Assembly (NCBI GenBank): GCA_900316385.1
Contig: ONCP01000005.1
Location: forward strand, 42,125-106,124
Origin: an uncultured Eubacteriales bacterium
GTDB lineage: Bacteria; Bacillota; Clostridia; Oscillospirales; Acutalibacteraceae
Direction of reading: 5' to 3'
Length of the DNA stretch: 64,000 nt
This document shows, in pieces, positions 57,191 to 64,000 of the stretch. Within the stretch, counting starts at the first letter, position 1; each line of letters starts with the position of its first letter. The notes under the pieces were generated by a model that was not told where the DNA came from, made no database searches, and worked only from the letters and a program-made list of their open reading frames with translations. A program made the position numbers and the translations under genes.

Positions 57191-58432
57191 TCACTCGTCT
57201 CTGTGGTCAAAAACTCTCTTTGTCTTTTTCTCGGAGCGCGGAAGCGTACCCACGGGAACGACCGTGACCTTTGGAGTAACGCCGATCTTTGACTTGAAGG
57301 CAGACTGAATAAGCGCGCCCGTCCTGTCAAAGCTTACGCGTCCCTCCGCCTCGACCGTCAAAAGAATGACGTCGCGGTTTTTCTCCTCGTCGTGCGCGAT
57401 ATCGATCTTGTACTCGCTCGAAACGCCGTCCACGGTGCCGAGAAGCTCCTCGACCTGACTGGGGAACATATTGACGCCGTGAACCTTGAACATATCGTCG
57501 CTTCTGCCCTTGATAACGTCAAGTCTGGGATAGCGGCTGCCGCAGGGACATTCGCCGGGAATGATCCTGGACAGATCGTGAGTGCGGAATCTGAGCAGAG
57601 GAGCGCCCTCCTTGACAAGCGTGGTGATGACGATCTCGCCTTCCTCTCCGTCCTCAACGTTCTTGCCTGTTACGGGGTCGATGATCTCGATGTAGAGGTA
57701 GTCGTCCCAGTAGTGCATACCCTTCTGATCCTTGCAGTTCACGCCGATACCCGGGCCGTAGATCTCCGTAAGTCCGTAAATATCATACAGCTCGATACCT
57801 AGCTCGTTCGCGATATACTCACGCTTTTTGTCGCTCCATCTCTCCGAGCCGATAACGCCCTTTTTGAGACAGATCTTATCCTTGAGCCCGCGGCCGTTGA
57901 TCTCCTCCGCGAGAAGCAGAGCGTAGCTGGAGGTGGCGCAGATGACGGTGGATTTGAGGTCCTGCATCATCTGAAGCTGTTTTTCCGTATTTCCTGGGCC
58001 CATCGGGATCGCCATTGCTCCGAGCTTTTCGCAGCCTGCCTGAAAGCCGATACCCGCGGTCCACAGTCCGTAACCTGGGGTGATCTGGATTCGGTCGTCC
58101 TTTGTAATGCCCGCGGTCTCGTAACATCTCGCGAACATAGTCGCCCAGTCGTCCACGTCCTTGGCGGTGTACGGGATGATAACGGGTTTTCCCGTGGTTC
58201 CCGAGGAGGAATGGATACGGACGATCTCGCTGTCGGGAACCGCCTGTATCCCAAGAGGATAGGCGTTTCTCAGCTCCGCCTTGTCAACAAAAGGCAGCTT
58301 CTGAAAATCCTCGACGGTTTTGACCTCGGTGATCCCCAGTTCTCTGTACATCTTTCCGAAGTAATTGTCGGATCCGATGATTGCCTGTAAGCGTTCGTTA
58401 ACGAGCGCAAGTTGTTTTTCACTTATTTGCAT
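57191..58432 (-). CDS. paaK: Phenylacetate-CoA ligase-family acyl-CoA ligase
   Basis: The 413-aa protein is a PaaK-type AMP-forming ligase: P-loop HSSSGTTGKPV, YGLTEIYGPG and the C-terminal ligase domain with GRSDDMFKVHGVNMFP. It activates an aryl acid such as phenylacetate or indoleacetate to the CoA thioester. The ATG at 58432 has TAGGAG 9 nt upstream and is preferred over the one at 58438. It overlaps iorB by 14 nt, so it is co-transcribed with the indolepyruvate oxidoreductase genes. The ligase may run toward ATP formation from the aryl-acyl-CoA they make. Confidence 0.9.
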   Translation of the reverse strand: MQISEKQLALVNERLQAIIGSDNYFGKMYRELGITEVKTVEDFQKLPFVDKAELRNAYPLGIQAVPDSEIVRIHSSSGTTGKPVIIPYTAKDVDDWATMFARCYETAGITKDDRIQITPGYGLWTAGIGFQAGCEKLGAMAIPMGPGNTEKQLQMMQDLKSTVICATSSYALLLAEEINGRGLKDKICLKKGVIGSERWSDKKREYIANELGIELYDIYGLTEIYGPGIGVNCKDQKGMHYWDDYLYIEIIDPVTGKNVEDGEEGEIVITTLVKEGAPLLRFRTHDLSRIIPGECPCGSRYPRLDVIKGRSDDMFKVHGVNMFPSQVEELLGTVDGVSSEYKIDIAHDEEKNRDVILLTVEAEGRVSFDRTGALIQSAFKSKIGVTPKVTVVPVGTLPRSEKKTKRVFDHRDE

Positions 58433-59027
58433 TTTCATTTTCTCCTATCTTCAAAGCCTTGTTATAGCCTGCCTCAAACGCGGCCAAATTCATTTGTGTA
58501 AATCTTTCGGGAACGATCCTGATGATCTCGTTACGGAGAGTTTCTTTGTCAAGCCCGAGCTTTCCCGTTCCCGCCGCCGTTCCGAGCACCGCGACGTTGA
58601 AAAATTTGGACGAACCGAACGGCGCGCACAGCTCGACGGAATCGACCGCGAGGCAGTCGCACTTTGATTTCAGAAATTCGATCTCGGCTTTTCCGTCGTA
58701 ATCGGCTCCGCCCGACAGCGAGGTCGGCTTGACGGGCACGGTGTTTACGATCAGAAAACCGTCTTTTTTGAGATATCTCAGATTTCGTACCGCTTCGGAC
58801 GGCTCAAAGGCGATCAGAAGATCGGCTCCGCCTATCGGTATCAGGGGCGAAAACGCGCTTTCGCCTATCCTGACGTGGCTTGTTACGGGGCCGCCTCTCT
58901 GAGCCATTCCGATCGTCTCGGCGGAATGAACCGCGTTGCCCTCGTTCATCGCCGCCGAGGCGATTATCCTTGAGGCGAGGACGGTGCCCTGACCGCCGAC
59001 GCCGCATATCATAATATCCTTATTCAT
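58419..59027 (-). CDS. iorB: Indolepyruvate:ferredoxin oxidoreductase beta subunit
   Basis: The ATG at 59027 is chosen (GAGGCG upstream; the 50 extra upstream codons overlap iorA out of frame). The 202-aa protein is the gamma-type domain of 2-oxoacid oxidoreductases: ICGVGGQGTVLASRI (Rossmann-like), ETIGMAQRGGPVTSHVR, FEPSEAVRN. With IorA it oxidatively decarboxylates arylpyruvates from aromatic amino acids to aryl-acetyl-CoA, reducing ferredoxin. It overlaps iorA by 4 nt. Confidence 0.92.
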   Translation of the reverse strand: MNKDIMICGVGGQGTVLASRIIASAAMNEGNAVHSAETIGMAQRGGPVTSHVRIGESAFSPLIPIGGADLLIAFEPSEAVRNLRYLKKDGFLIVNTVPVKPTSLSGGADYDGKAEIEFLKSKCDCLAVDSVELCAPFGSSKFFNVAVLGTAAGTGKLGLDKETLRNEIIRIVPERFTQMNLAAFEAGYNKALKIGENENANK

Positions 59028-60820
59028 TTTGAAACGCCTCCTATCGCGCCGACGGGACAGAGCTTTGAGCACAGTCCGCAGCCCGTGCAAAGATTTTCGT
59101 CGATAATCGCCTTGCCGTCGCTGACCGAAAGCGCGGGACAGCCGATTCCCTTGATACAGCGCATACAGCCGACGCACCTTTCGCTGTCCACTCTCATTTT
59201 TTTGTTTGACCTTTCAAGCGCGATACAGGGGGATTTGAAAATGATCGCCTTGACGCCCTTTAGCCCGGCGCACTCTCTGACCGCCGCGACCGACGCGTCA
59301 AGATCGAGCGGATCCACGGTAACGACCTTTTTGACGCCGACGGCTAGCAGTATTTTTTCTATGCTGATCCTCTCAACAGGGGTCGCCATAAGATTTTTGC
59401 CCGTTCCCGGGTGAGGCTGATGACCCGTCATAGCGGTGGTGGAGTTGTCAAGAACACAGACGATCATATCGGCGTCGTTATACACGGCGTTGACAACGCC
59501 CGTGATACCCGACGCGAAGAATGTTGAATCTCCCGTAAAGGAAAACGCGACCGCATCCTTGTCGATATGATTGAAGCCCTGAGCCATTGTGATTCCTGCG
59601 CCCATACACAGACATGTGTCCACCATATCGAGCGGCATGGCGTTGCCGAGAGTGTAACAGCCGATATCGCCGCAGAAATACGCTTTTTTGCCCTTCATCG
59701 CCGTTTTGACGGCATAGAAGGAAGCGCGATGCGGACAACCCGCGCAAAGCACGGGCGGTCTCGCGGGAGGCTGCGGAGCGCCGTCGGCGCTTACGCCGCT
59801 GTCGGACGCGCCAAGCCCGAGAAACGCGCTTATTATACGGCGTGCGCTGTCGGAGTCGTTTTCTCCGCTTGAGGGCACGTCGCCCGTCAGCTTGCCGCGA
59901 ACCTCAATGTTCAGGCGGTGCCTGCCGATAAGCTTCAAAAGGCTCTCCTCGATATACGGGCTGAGCTCCTCAAAGCAAAGGACCTCGGTTACACCCTCAA
60001 GCGCCCTCAGAAGAAAGCTTTCGGGCAGAGGATAGGGCGTGCCTACCCTGATAAGCCTGACGTCGGGATGATCCTTTAAAAACTCCTTGGCGTAGGCATA
60101 GCTCACGCCTGTGGCGACAACGGCCTTCCGAGAGCTGCCCGTCACCGTGTTGAAGCGATATGAGGAAAACTCCTCGCCGATCTCTATATTCCTTTTTTCT
60201 ATCTTCGCGTGGTTGACAAAGGACAACCGCGGAAAGATGACCCATTTTTTTGAATCCTTGACAAAGCCCTCGCAATCCGCCGCCTTGAAGAAATCGGGAG
60301 CTTCGATCGAAGCGTAGGCGTGATCGACCCTTGTAGTCGGGCGGAGTATCACGGGCGTTTGATATTTTTCGGAACACTCAAAGGCGTCCTGCACCATCTC
60401 GAACGCCTCCTCTGGAGAGGAAGGATCAAAAACAGGGATCCTCGCAAATTCGGCAAAGCGTCTGGTGTCCTGCTCAGTCTGGGACGAGATGGGACCCGGA
60501 TCGTCTGCCGATACCACGACCATTCCGCCCTTTACGCCCACATAGGCAAGGCTCATCAGCGGATCGGATGCGACGTTAAGACCGACCTGCTTCATAGTCA
60601 CCATAGCTCTGGCTCCGCAGTACGCCGCGGCGGCGGCTACCTCCATCGCGGCCTTTTCGTTTACCGACCACTCAAGATAAACGCCCTCGCGCGGATACTT
60701 TGCGACCGTTTCGATTATCTCCGACGAAGGCGTCCCGGGATAGCCCGAAACGAGCTTGACTCCCGCCGACAAAGCTCCGAGCGCGATGGCTCCGTTGCCC
60801 ATTACATATTTTTTACTCAT
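59024..60820 (-). CDS. iorA: Indolepyruvate:ferredoxin oxidoreductase alpha subunit
   Basis: The 598-aa protein has the expected order: an N-terminal pyruvate-oxidoreductase alpha domain (GYPGTPSSEIIETVA), a middle domain (SADDPGPISSQTEQDTR), the thiamine-diphosphate domain (GDIGCYTLG, FTGDSTFFASGITGVVNAVYN) and two 4Fe-4S clusters at the C-terminus (CVGCMRCIKGIGCP and CTGCGLCSKLCPVG). This is a complete IorA. The start has AGAGGATG upstream. It is the first gene of iorA-iorB-paaK. Confidence 0.94.
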   Translation of the reverse strand: MSKKYVMGNGAIALGALSAGVKLVSGYPGTPSSEIIETVAKYPREGVYLEWSVNEKAAMEVAAAAAYCGARAMVTMKQVGLNVASDPLMSLAYVGVKGGMVVVSADDPGPISSQTEQDTRRFAEFARIPVFDPSSPEEAFEMVQDAFECSEKYQTPVILRPTTRVDHAYASIEAPDFFKAADCEGFVKDSKKWVIFPRLSFVNHAKIEKRNIEIGEEFSSYRFNTVTGSSRKAVVATGVSYAYAKEFLKDHPDVRLIRVGTPYPLPESFLLRALEGVTEVLCFEELSPYIEESLLKLIGRHRLNIEVRGKLTGDVPSSGENDSDSARRIISAFLGLGASDSGVSADGAPQPPARPPVLCAGCPHRASFYAVKTAMKGKKAYFCGDIGCYTLGNAMPLDMVDTCLCMGAGITMAQGFNHIDKDAVAFSFTGDSTFFASGITGVVNAVYNDADMIVCVLDNSTTAMTGHQPHPGTGKNLMATPVERISIEKILLAVGVKKVVTVDPLDLDASVAAVRECAGLKGVKAIIFKSPCIALERSNKKMRVDSERCVGCMRCIKGIGCPALSVSDGKAIIDENLCTGCGLCSKLCPVGAIGGVSK

Positions 60821-60868
60821 TTTATCATCCTCTTGCGCGGAGAGCGGCGCCCTCCGTTAATCTTTTCT

Positions 60869-60897
60869 ATAATACCATAAATCGGCGAACATTTCCA
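60869..60897 (-). promoter_or_regulatory. Possible promoter of iorA-iorB-paaK
   Basis: On the minus strand TGGAAA (60892-60897), 17-bp spacer, TATTAT (60869-60874). An imperfect inverted repeat AAATCGGCG...CACCGATTT (~60879-60930) spans the -35 region and could be an operator. Confidence 0.5.
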
Positions 60898-61007
60898 CCC
60901 TGTAAAGAAAAAAGTAAACCACCGATTTGTAATATGCCATAATAAAACATCGAAGGTTTTGTTAATTATCACTAATCGGGAGCGCTTGACTCTTCCCCGA
61001 AAAAGTG

Positions 61008-61041
61008 ATTCCCGCGAACGCCTATACCGCGCCGCGGGAAT
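61008..61041 (-). terminator. Hairpin after the PEP/pyruvate-binding-domain gene
   Basis: ATTCCCGCG/CGCGGGAAT (61008-61016 / 61033-61041) followed on the minus strand by CACTTTTTC. Confidence 0.65.
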
Positions 61042-61058
61042 AATATTAACGAACCCGA

Positions 61059-63623
61059 TCACAGGGTGACCAGCAGATGCTCCTCGTTGATGTCGTAATA
61101 AAGCGTACAGCCGTCTGTTTTGTAGATGCGCACGATGCCCGAGAGCGCCCTTCCGCCTTCAAAATCGGCGCATATGTCCTCAAAGCGCTCGAGCCTTTCT
61201 GGCGCGAAGCTCAGCGTTTTGCCGTTGTTAAACATCGCGGTGTACAGTATCTCCGCCTCGACAAGATCCTGGAAGATGTGGCTTCCGTAAGAGAGCTCGG
61301 GATTGTAGCCTGCCTTGGTCTCCTCCATCTCACAGATAACGTCAAAACCGCTGATATCAGAGAACGCAGTCGGAACGCCGAGCTCGTGCGATGAGGTTCC
61401 GATCCGCCCAGGAGACATCAGCATAAGGCGCTTTTCGCTGTCGCGGAAATGCCAGTTGATCTCGCCAATCAGCTTCGCGACGTTGATTTTCTCGACATAA
61501 GGCATATTGTAATAGCCGACGGGGTCTACATATACGATATAGTCGAGCTTTTCGACCCTTGAGAGTCCCATCGAGGCGCCCTTGCTCTCGAGTATGATTT
61601 TTTCCGATGAGACGTCGTTTGGGATTGTGACCGAGGCTTTTCCCGTAACGATCTGGAGAGGTCTGCACTGGAGCAGGTCGATCGTGTATTCGCCGTTATC
61701 GGAAATGTTGATAGTAAACTCGGTATCGACGGGATATTGGTACTCGTTCTGGATACATGCGAGCATACGGCGCATACAGGACATAAGCGTTTTGTTGGAG
61801 ACGAGCCCCTTGCAGGAAATAAACCTTACGTTTTGGGGACGCCCCGCCTCTCTCAGCCGCGTTTCGGCGTCAAAATCGTGCTCCAGAAGTATGTTCCCAA
61901 GGTAGTACGGAAGTACAGGCTCCAGATCCCTTAACTCGACGGTTTCAAGGTCGCGCCTCGCCGTGTTTATGACTTCCGCCTTGCGCTGGGAATACCTGTG
62001 TCTGTCCGCGGCGCTTGAGTACACCGTCCTTTGAGGCATATCAAGACTGACAAGCCTGGGATATGAGCCCTCCGTTCTGTCGACGGCACAAGTGCCAAGA
62101 CCCATAACAAGCCTGAGCATTCCTGCCTTTGGATCCGCCGACTGAAGGAATCTGTAAGGACTGTACGAATAACCCACTCCCGCTGCGCAGGGCATATAAT
62201 AGGAGCCGTAATACGAGCCCGACACTCTCTGCACAAGAAGCGCCATCTGCTCGTCCCGCTTGTCGAGTCCGCGCCTTTTTCTGTAATCGAGAGCCGAAAG
62301 ACTCATTGTGCTGGCGTAAACGGTTTTTATCGCGCTTTCAAATTCGTTCAGCCTGTCCTCAAAGCTTCCTCGATTCGCGCAGAAAACCGAATCGTATTTG
62401 CCCGCGAAGGCGTTGCCGAAGCCGTCCTCAAGGATACTGGACGAGCGCACTATGTATGGATCCTGCCCGTAATACTCGATGATGTGCGCGAACTGCTCGC
62501 GCATTACCTCAGAGAATCTTCCGTTAAGAAGAAGCTTTTTGAACTCGTCTGCAAGCCTGAAAAAGCCCTCGTCCGTTCTCTGCTTTATCCTCATATCCCA
62601 AAAGCCGTTATCTACTATATATGTATAGTACAGATCCGAGCCGACATAAAACGAATCATGCGGCTCAAGTATTTCGTCGATATCGGGGTGGATGTTTCTT
62701 ATGATCGCTCTGGCAAGAAGCATACCGCACGCTTTTCCGCCGATCATTCCCGTACCGATCATATGATCTCTGACCTCAAAATAATCCTCGGGGGAAAAGT
62801 GCTTTTTTACCATCGTGCGCATTTTCTCATCACGCGTCATCATGATGTTGCACATTATCGAGCATTCCTCCGCGATATCCAAGCCTGCTCTGCGTCTCTG
62901 ACCTGCGTTGTTGAAAAAGCGATCCCACGAATCCGTGTACTGCTCATCGGCGCTGCGCTGGAGCTTGCCCAGCGTGTGATAGAATCTGCTGGATTTTACG
63001 CCGTCGGTTATGGGACGGAACGAGCCTGTTGAGGGATCATAGGTATGAGGAAAAAACATCGTTTCCGAATCGCGGTTCCACACCTTTTCGGGACGAACAT
63101 AGACTTCCTTGCCGCCCGTATAAACGTCAAGAAACAGCTGAGTGGTGTTCATTATCTTGTTGACCGAATGAACGGAGTGCTTGCCGCGTATCAGAGGAAA
63201 GAACGCGACCGTGTCAAGGATAAACAAAAACGGACACGTCACTCTGAAAAAATTGCCCATCATCAAATCCGTCGCCCACGCGGTTTGAAGCTCGGAGAGA
63301 CAGTCAAAAACATAGAACGCGTCCTTGCCCTCGCGCTCGATAACGTTGTGGATCTCCACGGTAAAGTTCTCAAAGCGGTGAGAAAGCGGAATCCTTATGG
63401 TTTTGACCTCGGGTCTGTTCTCAATAAACGGCGCGTGGCTAGCAAAGCGGAAGTAAACGATGTTCCGCTTGTCTCTTATCGCCTGCTCCACATACGGCTC
63501 CATAAACAGCTTGAACTCGCCAAGCTCGGAAACTCTCCAAACAACGTTGTCCCCCAGCCTGATGTTATCAAGCGCCTTATCCATTTCGGGAATCCCCGAA
63601 AGCACTCTGTCAAACGCCGCCAT
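61059..63623 (-). CDS. PEP/pyruvate-binding-domain protein with KaiC-like N-terminal domain
   Basis: The start is the ATG at 63623; AGGAGG lies 8 nt upstream, and the GTG at 63632 lies within this ribosome binding site. The 854-aa protein begins with a ~200-aa RecA/KaiC-like domain (SGIPEMDKALDNIRLGDNVVW) that lacks a Walker A lysine motif. The middle and C-terminal parts resemble the PPDK/PEP-synthase N-terminal ATP-grasp domain (MIGGKACGMLLARAI, YIVRSSSILEDGFGNAFAGKYDSV, VQRVSGS). The phosphohistidine and PEP-binding domains of a full dikinase are absent. It may be a phosphotransfer or regulatory enzyme; the reaction is unknown. Its own promoter is at 63713-63741. Confidence 0.75.
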   Translation of the reverse strand: MAAFDRVLSGIPEMDKALDNIRLGDNVVWRVSELGEFKLFMEPYVEQAIRDKRNIVYFRFASHAPFIENRPEVKTIRIPLSHRFENFTVEIHNVIEREGKDAFYVFDCLSELQTAWATDLMMGNFFRVTCPFLFILDTVAFFPLIRGKHSVHSVNKIMNTTQLFLDVYTGGKEVYVRPEKVWNRDSETMFFPHTYDPSTGSFRPITDGVKSSRFYHTLGKLQRSADEQYTDSWDRFFNNAGQRRRAGLDIAEECSIMCNIMMTRDEKMRTMVKKHFSPEDYFEVRDHMIGTGMIGGKACGMLLARAIIRNIHPDIDEILEPHDSFYVGSDLYYTYIVDNGFWDMRIKQRTDEGFFRLADEFKKLLLNGRFSEVMREQFAHIIEYYGQDPYIVRSSSILEDGFGNAFAGKYDSVFCANRGSFEDRLNEFESAIKTVYASTMSLSALDYRKRRGLDKRDEQMALLVQRVSGSYYGSYYMPCAAGVGYSYSPYRFLQSADPKAGMLRLVMGLGTCAVDRTEGSYPRLVSLDMPQRTVYSSAADRHRYSQRKAEVINTARRDLETVELRDLEPVLPYYLGNILLEHDFDAETRLREAGRPQNVRFISCKGLVSNKTLMSCMRRMLACIQNEYQYPVDTEFTINISDNGEYTIDLLQCRPLQIVTGKASVTIPNDVSSEKIILESKGASMGLSRVEKLDYIVYVDPVGYYNMPYVEKINVAKLIGEINWHFRDSEKRLMLMSPGRIGTSSHELGVPTAFSDISGFDVICEMEETKAGYNPELSYGSHIFQDLVEAEILYTAMFNNGKTLSFAPERLERFEDICADFEGGRALSGIVRIYKTDGCTLYYDINEEHLLVTL

Positions 63624-63670
63624 TTTCGGCACCTCCTATATATGAATTGATAATTATTTTTGAATGCCTA

Positions 63671-63701
63671 AAGGGCGCTCACCAAAAAGGTAAGCGCCCT
63701 T
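63671..63701 (-). promoter_or_regulatory. Hairpin at the 5' end of the PEP/pyruvate-binding-domain transcript
   Basis: AAGGGCGCTcACC/GGTaAGCGCCCTT, 13-nt arms with one mismatch and a 5-nt loop, starting a few nt after the predicted transcription start. No T-run follows in the direction of transcription, so it is a 5'-UTR stabiliser or regulatory stem rather than a terminator. Confidence 0.55.
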
Positions 63702-63712
63702 GCCATATTTTT

Positions 63713-63741
63713 ATATTATCACTTATTTTCGGGGATGTCAA
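63713..63741 (-). promoter_or_regulatory. Promoter of the PEP/pyruvate-binding-domain gene
   Basis: On the minus strand a perfect TTGACA (63736-63741), 17-bp spacer, TAATAT (63713-63718). Confidence 0.8.
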
Positions 63742-63791
63742 TATGCTGCCACGACCGTTTTGATACTCTTTTTAAGCCATTATTATTGAGC

Positions 63792-63822
63792 CTCGCCCGC
63801 GCGCCTTGACGCCGCGGGCGAG
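63792..63822. other. GC-rich hairpin
   Basis: CTCGCCCGCG/CGCGGGCGAG with an 11-nt loop. No T-run is on either side, and its role is unknown. The surrounding DNA (63742-63900) has no supported gene. Confidence 0.45.
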
Positions 63823-63835
63823 CCCTTAGTCATAC

Positions 63836-64000
63836 TGCACAAAGGATATCTGAAAATTTTGTCGAACATTTTGAAATTATTTGTGTTATACTGTACCTAA
63901 CAAGCATTCCTATAGAACGTGAAATTTGCAAAAAATAAAATCTCCCTGTAAGATGTGGATAAGAAAACAAAAAGCACATCAAAAAACAAGGAGATTTCAG
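63836..64000 (+). promoter_or_regulatory. Leader of a gene that begins beyond the window, with sequestered ribosome binding site
   Basis: A reversed TTTGTGCA motif (63836-63843) and a TATACT -10-like box (~63889) precede a leader that ends AAGGAGATTTCAG at the window edge, a ribosome binding site just before an expected start. AAATCTCC (63938-63945) can pair exactly with GGAGATTT (63990-63997), with a nested GATGTG/CACATC stem, which would hide that site. Confidence 0.45.

Overview
The window looks like chromosome of a Gram-positive, spore-forming gut anaerobe of the Ruminococcus/Oscillospiraceae type, probably related to starch-degrading ruminococci. This is inferred from gene content, not from an rRNA gene. 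The evidence is spoIIE, a secreted alpha-amylase with three CBM26-like starch-binding modules and a dockerin, a maltose-type ABC importer, a large secreted starch-binding-type protein, an indolepyruvate:ferredoxin oxidoreductase, cell-wall genes (murC, murE, a murT/gatD-like pair, vanW, mreB-like) and many Thr/Pro linkers in secreted proteins. No rRNA, tRNA or CRISPR array was recognised.

Layout. 1-14.5 kb is a surface-protein island: a partial BspA-type leucine-rich-repeat protein, a beta-lactamase-fold lipoprotein, three mid-size secreted proteins (one with a 1-nt frameshift) and a 1,576-aa protein with nine ~115-aa repeats. Three of these proteins end in related basic C-terminal modules. 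The non-coding DNA here holds a 102-bp tandem array and two copies of a ~125-bp dispersed repeat. 14.8-20.2 kb is housekeeping: a MurT/GatD-like pair, cytidine deaminase, TfoX-like protein, rplM-rpsI and a ROK kinase. 20.2-23.3 kb holds two small related peptide genes next to the starch-binding-type protein. 23.3-32 kb holds an UPF0291 gene, murC, an operon rlmD / amidohydrolase / small membrane protein / recD2 / comF, and an mreB-like gene. 32-40.8 kb holds a DUF1275 membrane protein, vanW, a glycolipid synthase / serpin / flippase-like operon and spoIIE.

41-52.3 kb is the starch locus: malE-malF-malG, a GH13 lipoprotein and an MGMT-like gene on the minus strand, murE on the plus strand, then the dockerin-bearing amylase. 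The amylase would cut starch outside the cell, the lipoprotein GH13 would trim oligosaccharides at the membrane, MalEFG would import them, and the ROK kinase could phosphorylate released glucose. No MalK ATPase is present. 52.5-64 kb holds a zinc-ribbon membrane protein, an asparagine-synthetase-like enzyme without its glutaminase cysteine, a group IIC-type intron inserted just after a terminator, the iorA-iorB-paaK operon and a PEP/pyruvate-binding-domain protein. The last ~160 bp look like the regulated leader of a gene that starts beyond the window.

The most unusual items are the paired small peptides, the MurT/GatD-like pair whose amidotransferase lacks both catalytic Cys and His, the shared basic C-terminal module, the nine-repeat protein, a lipoprotein serpin inside a membrane-lipid operon, an MreB-like protein with a degenerate nucleotide site, and a TTTGTGCA motif recurring upstream of starch and surface genes.
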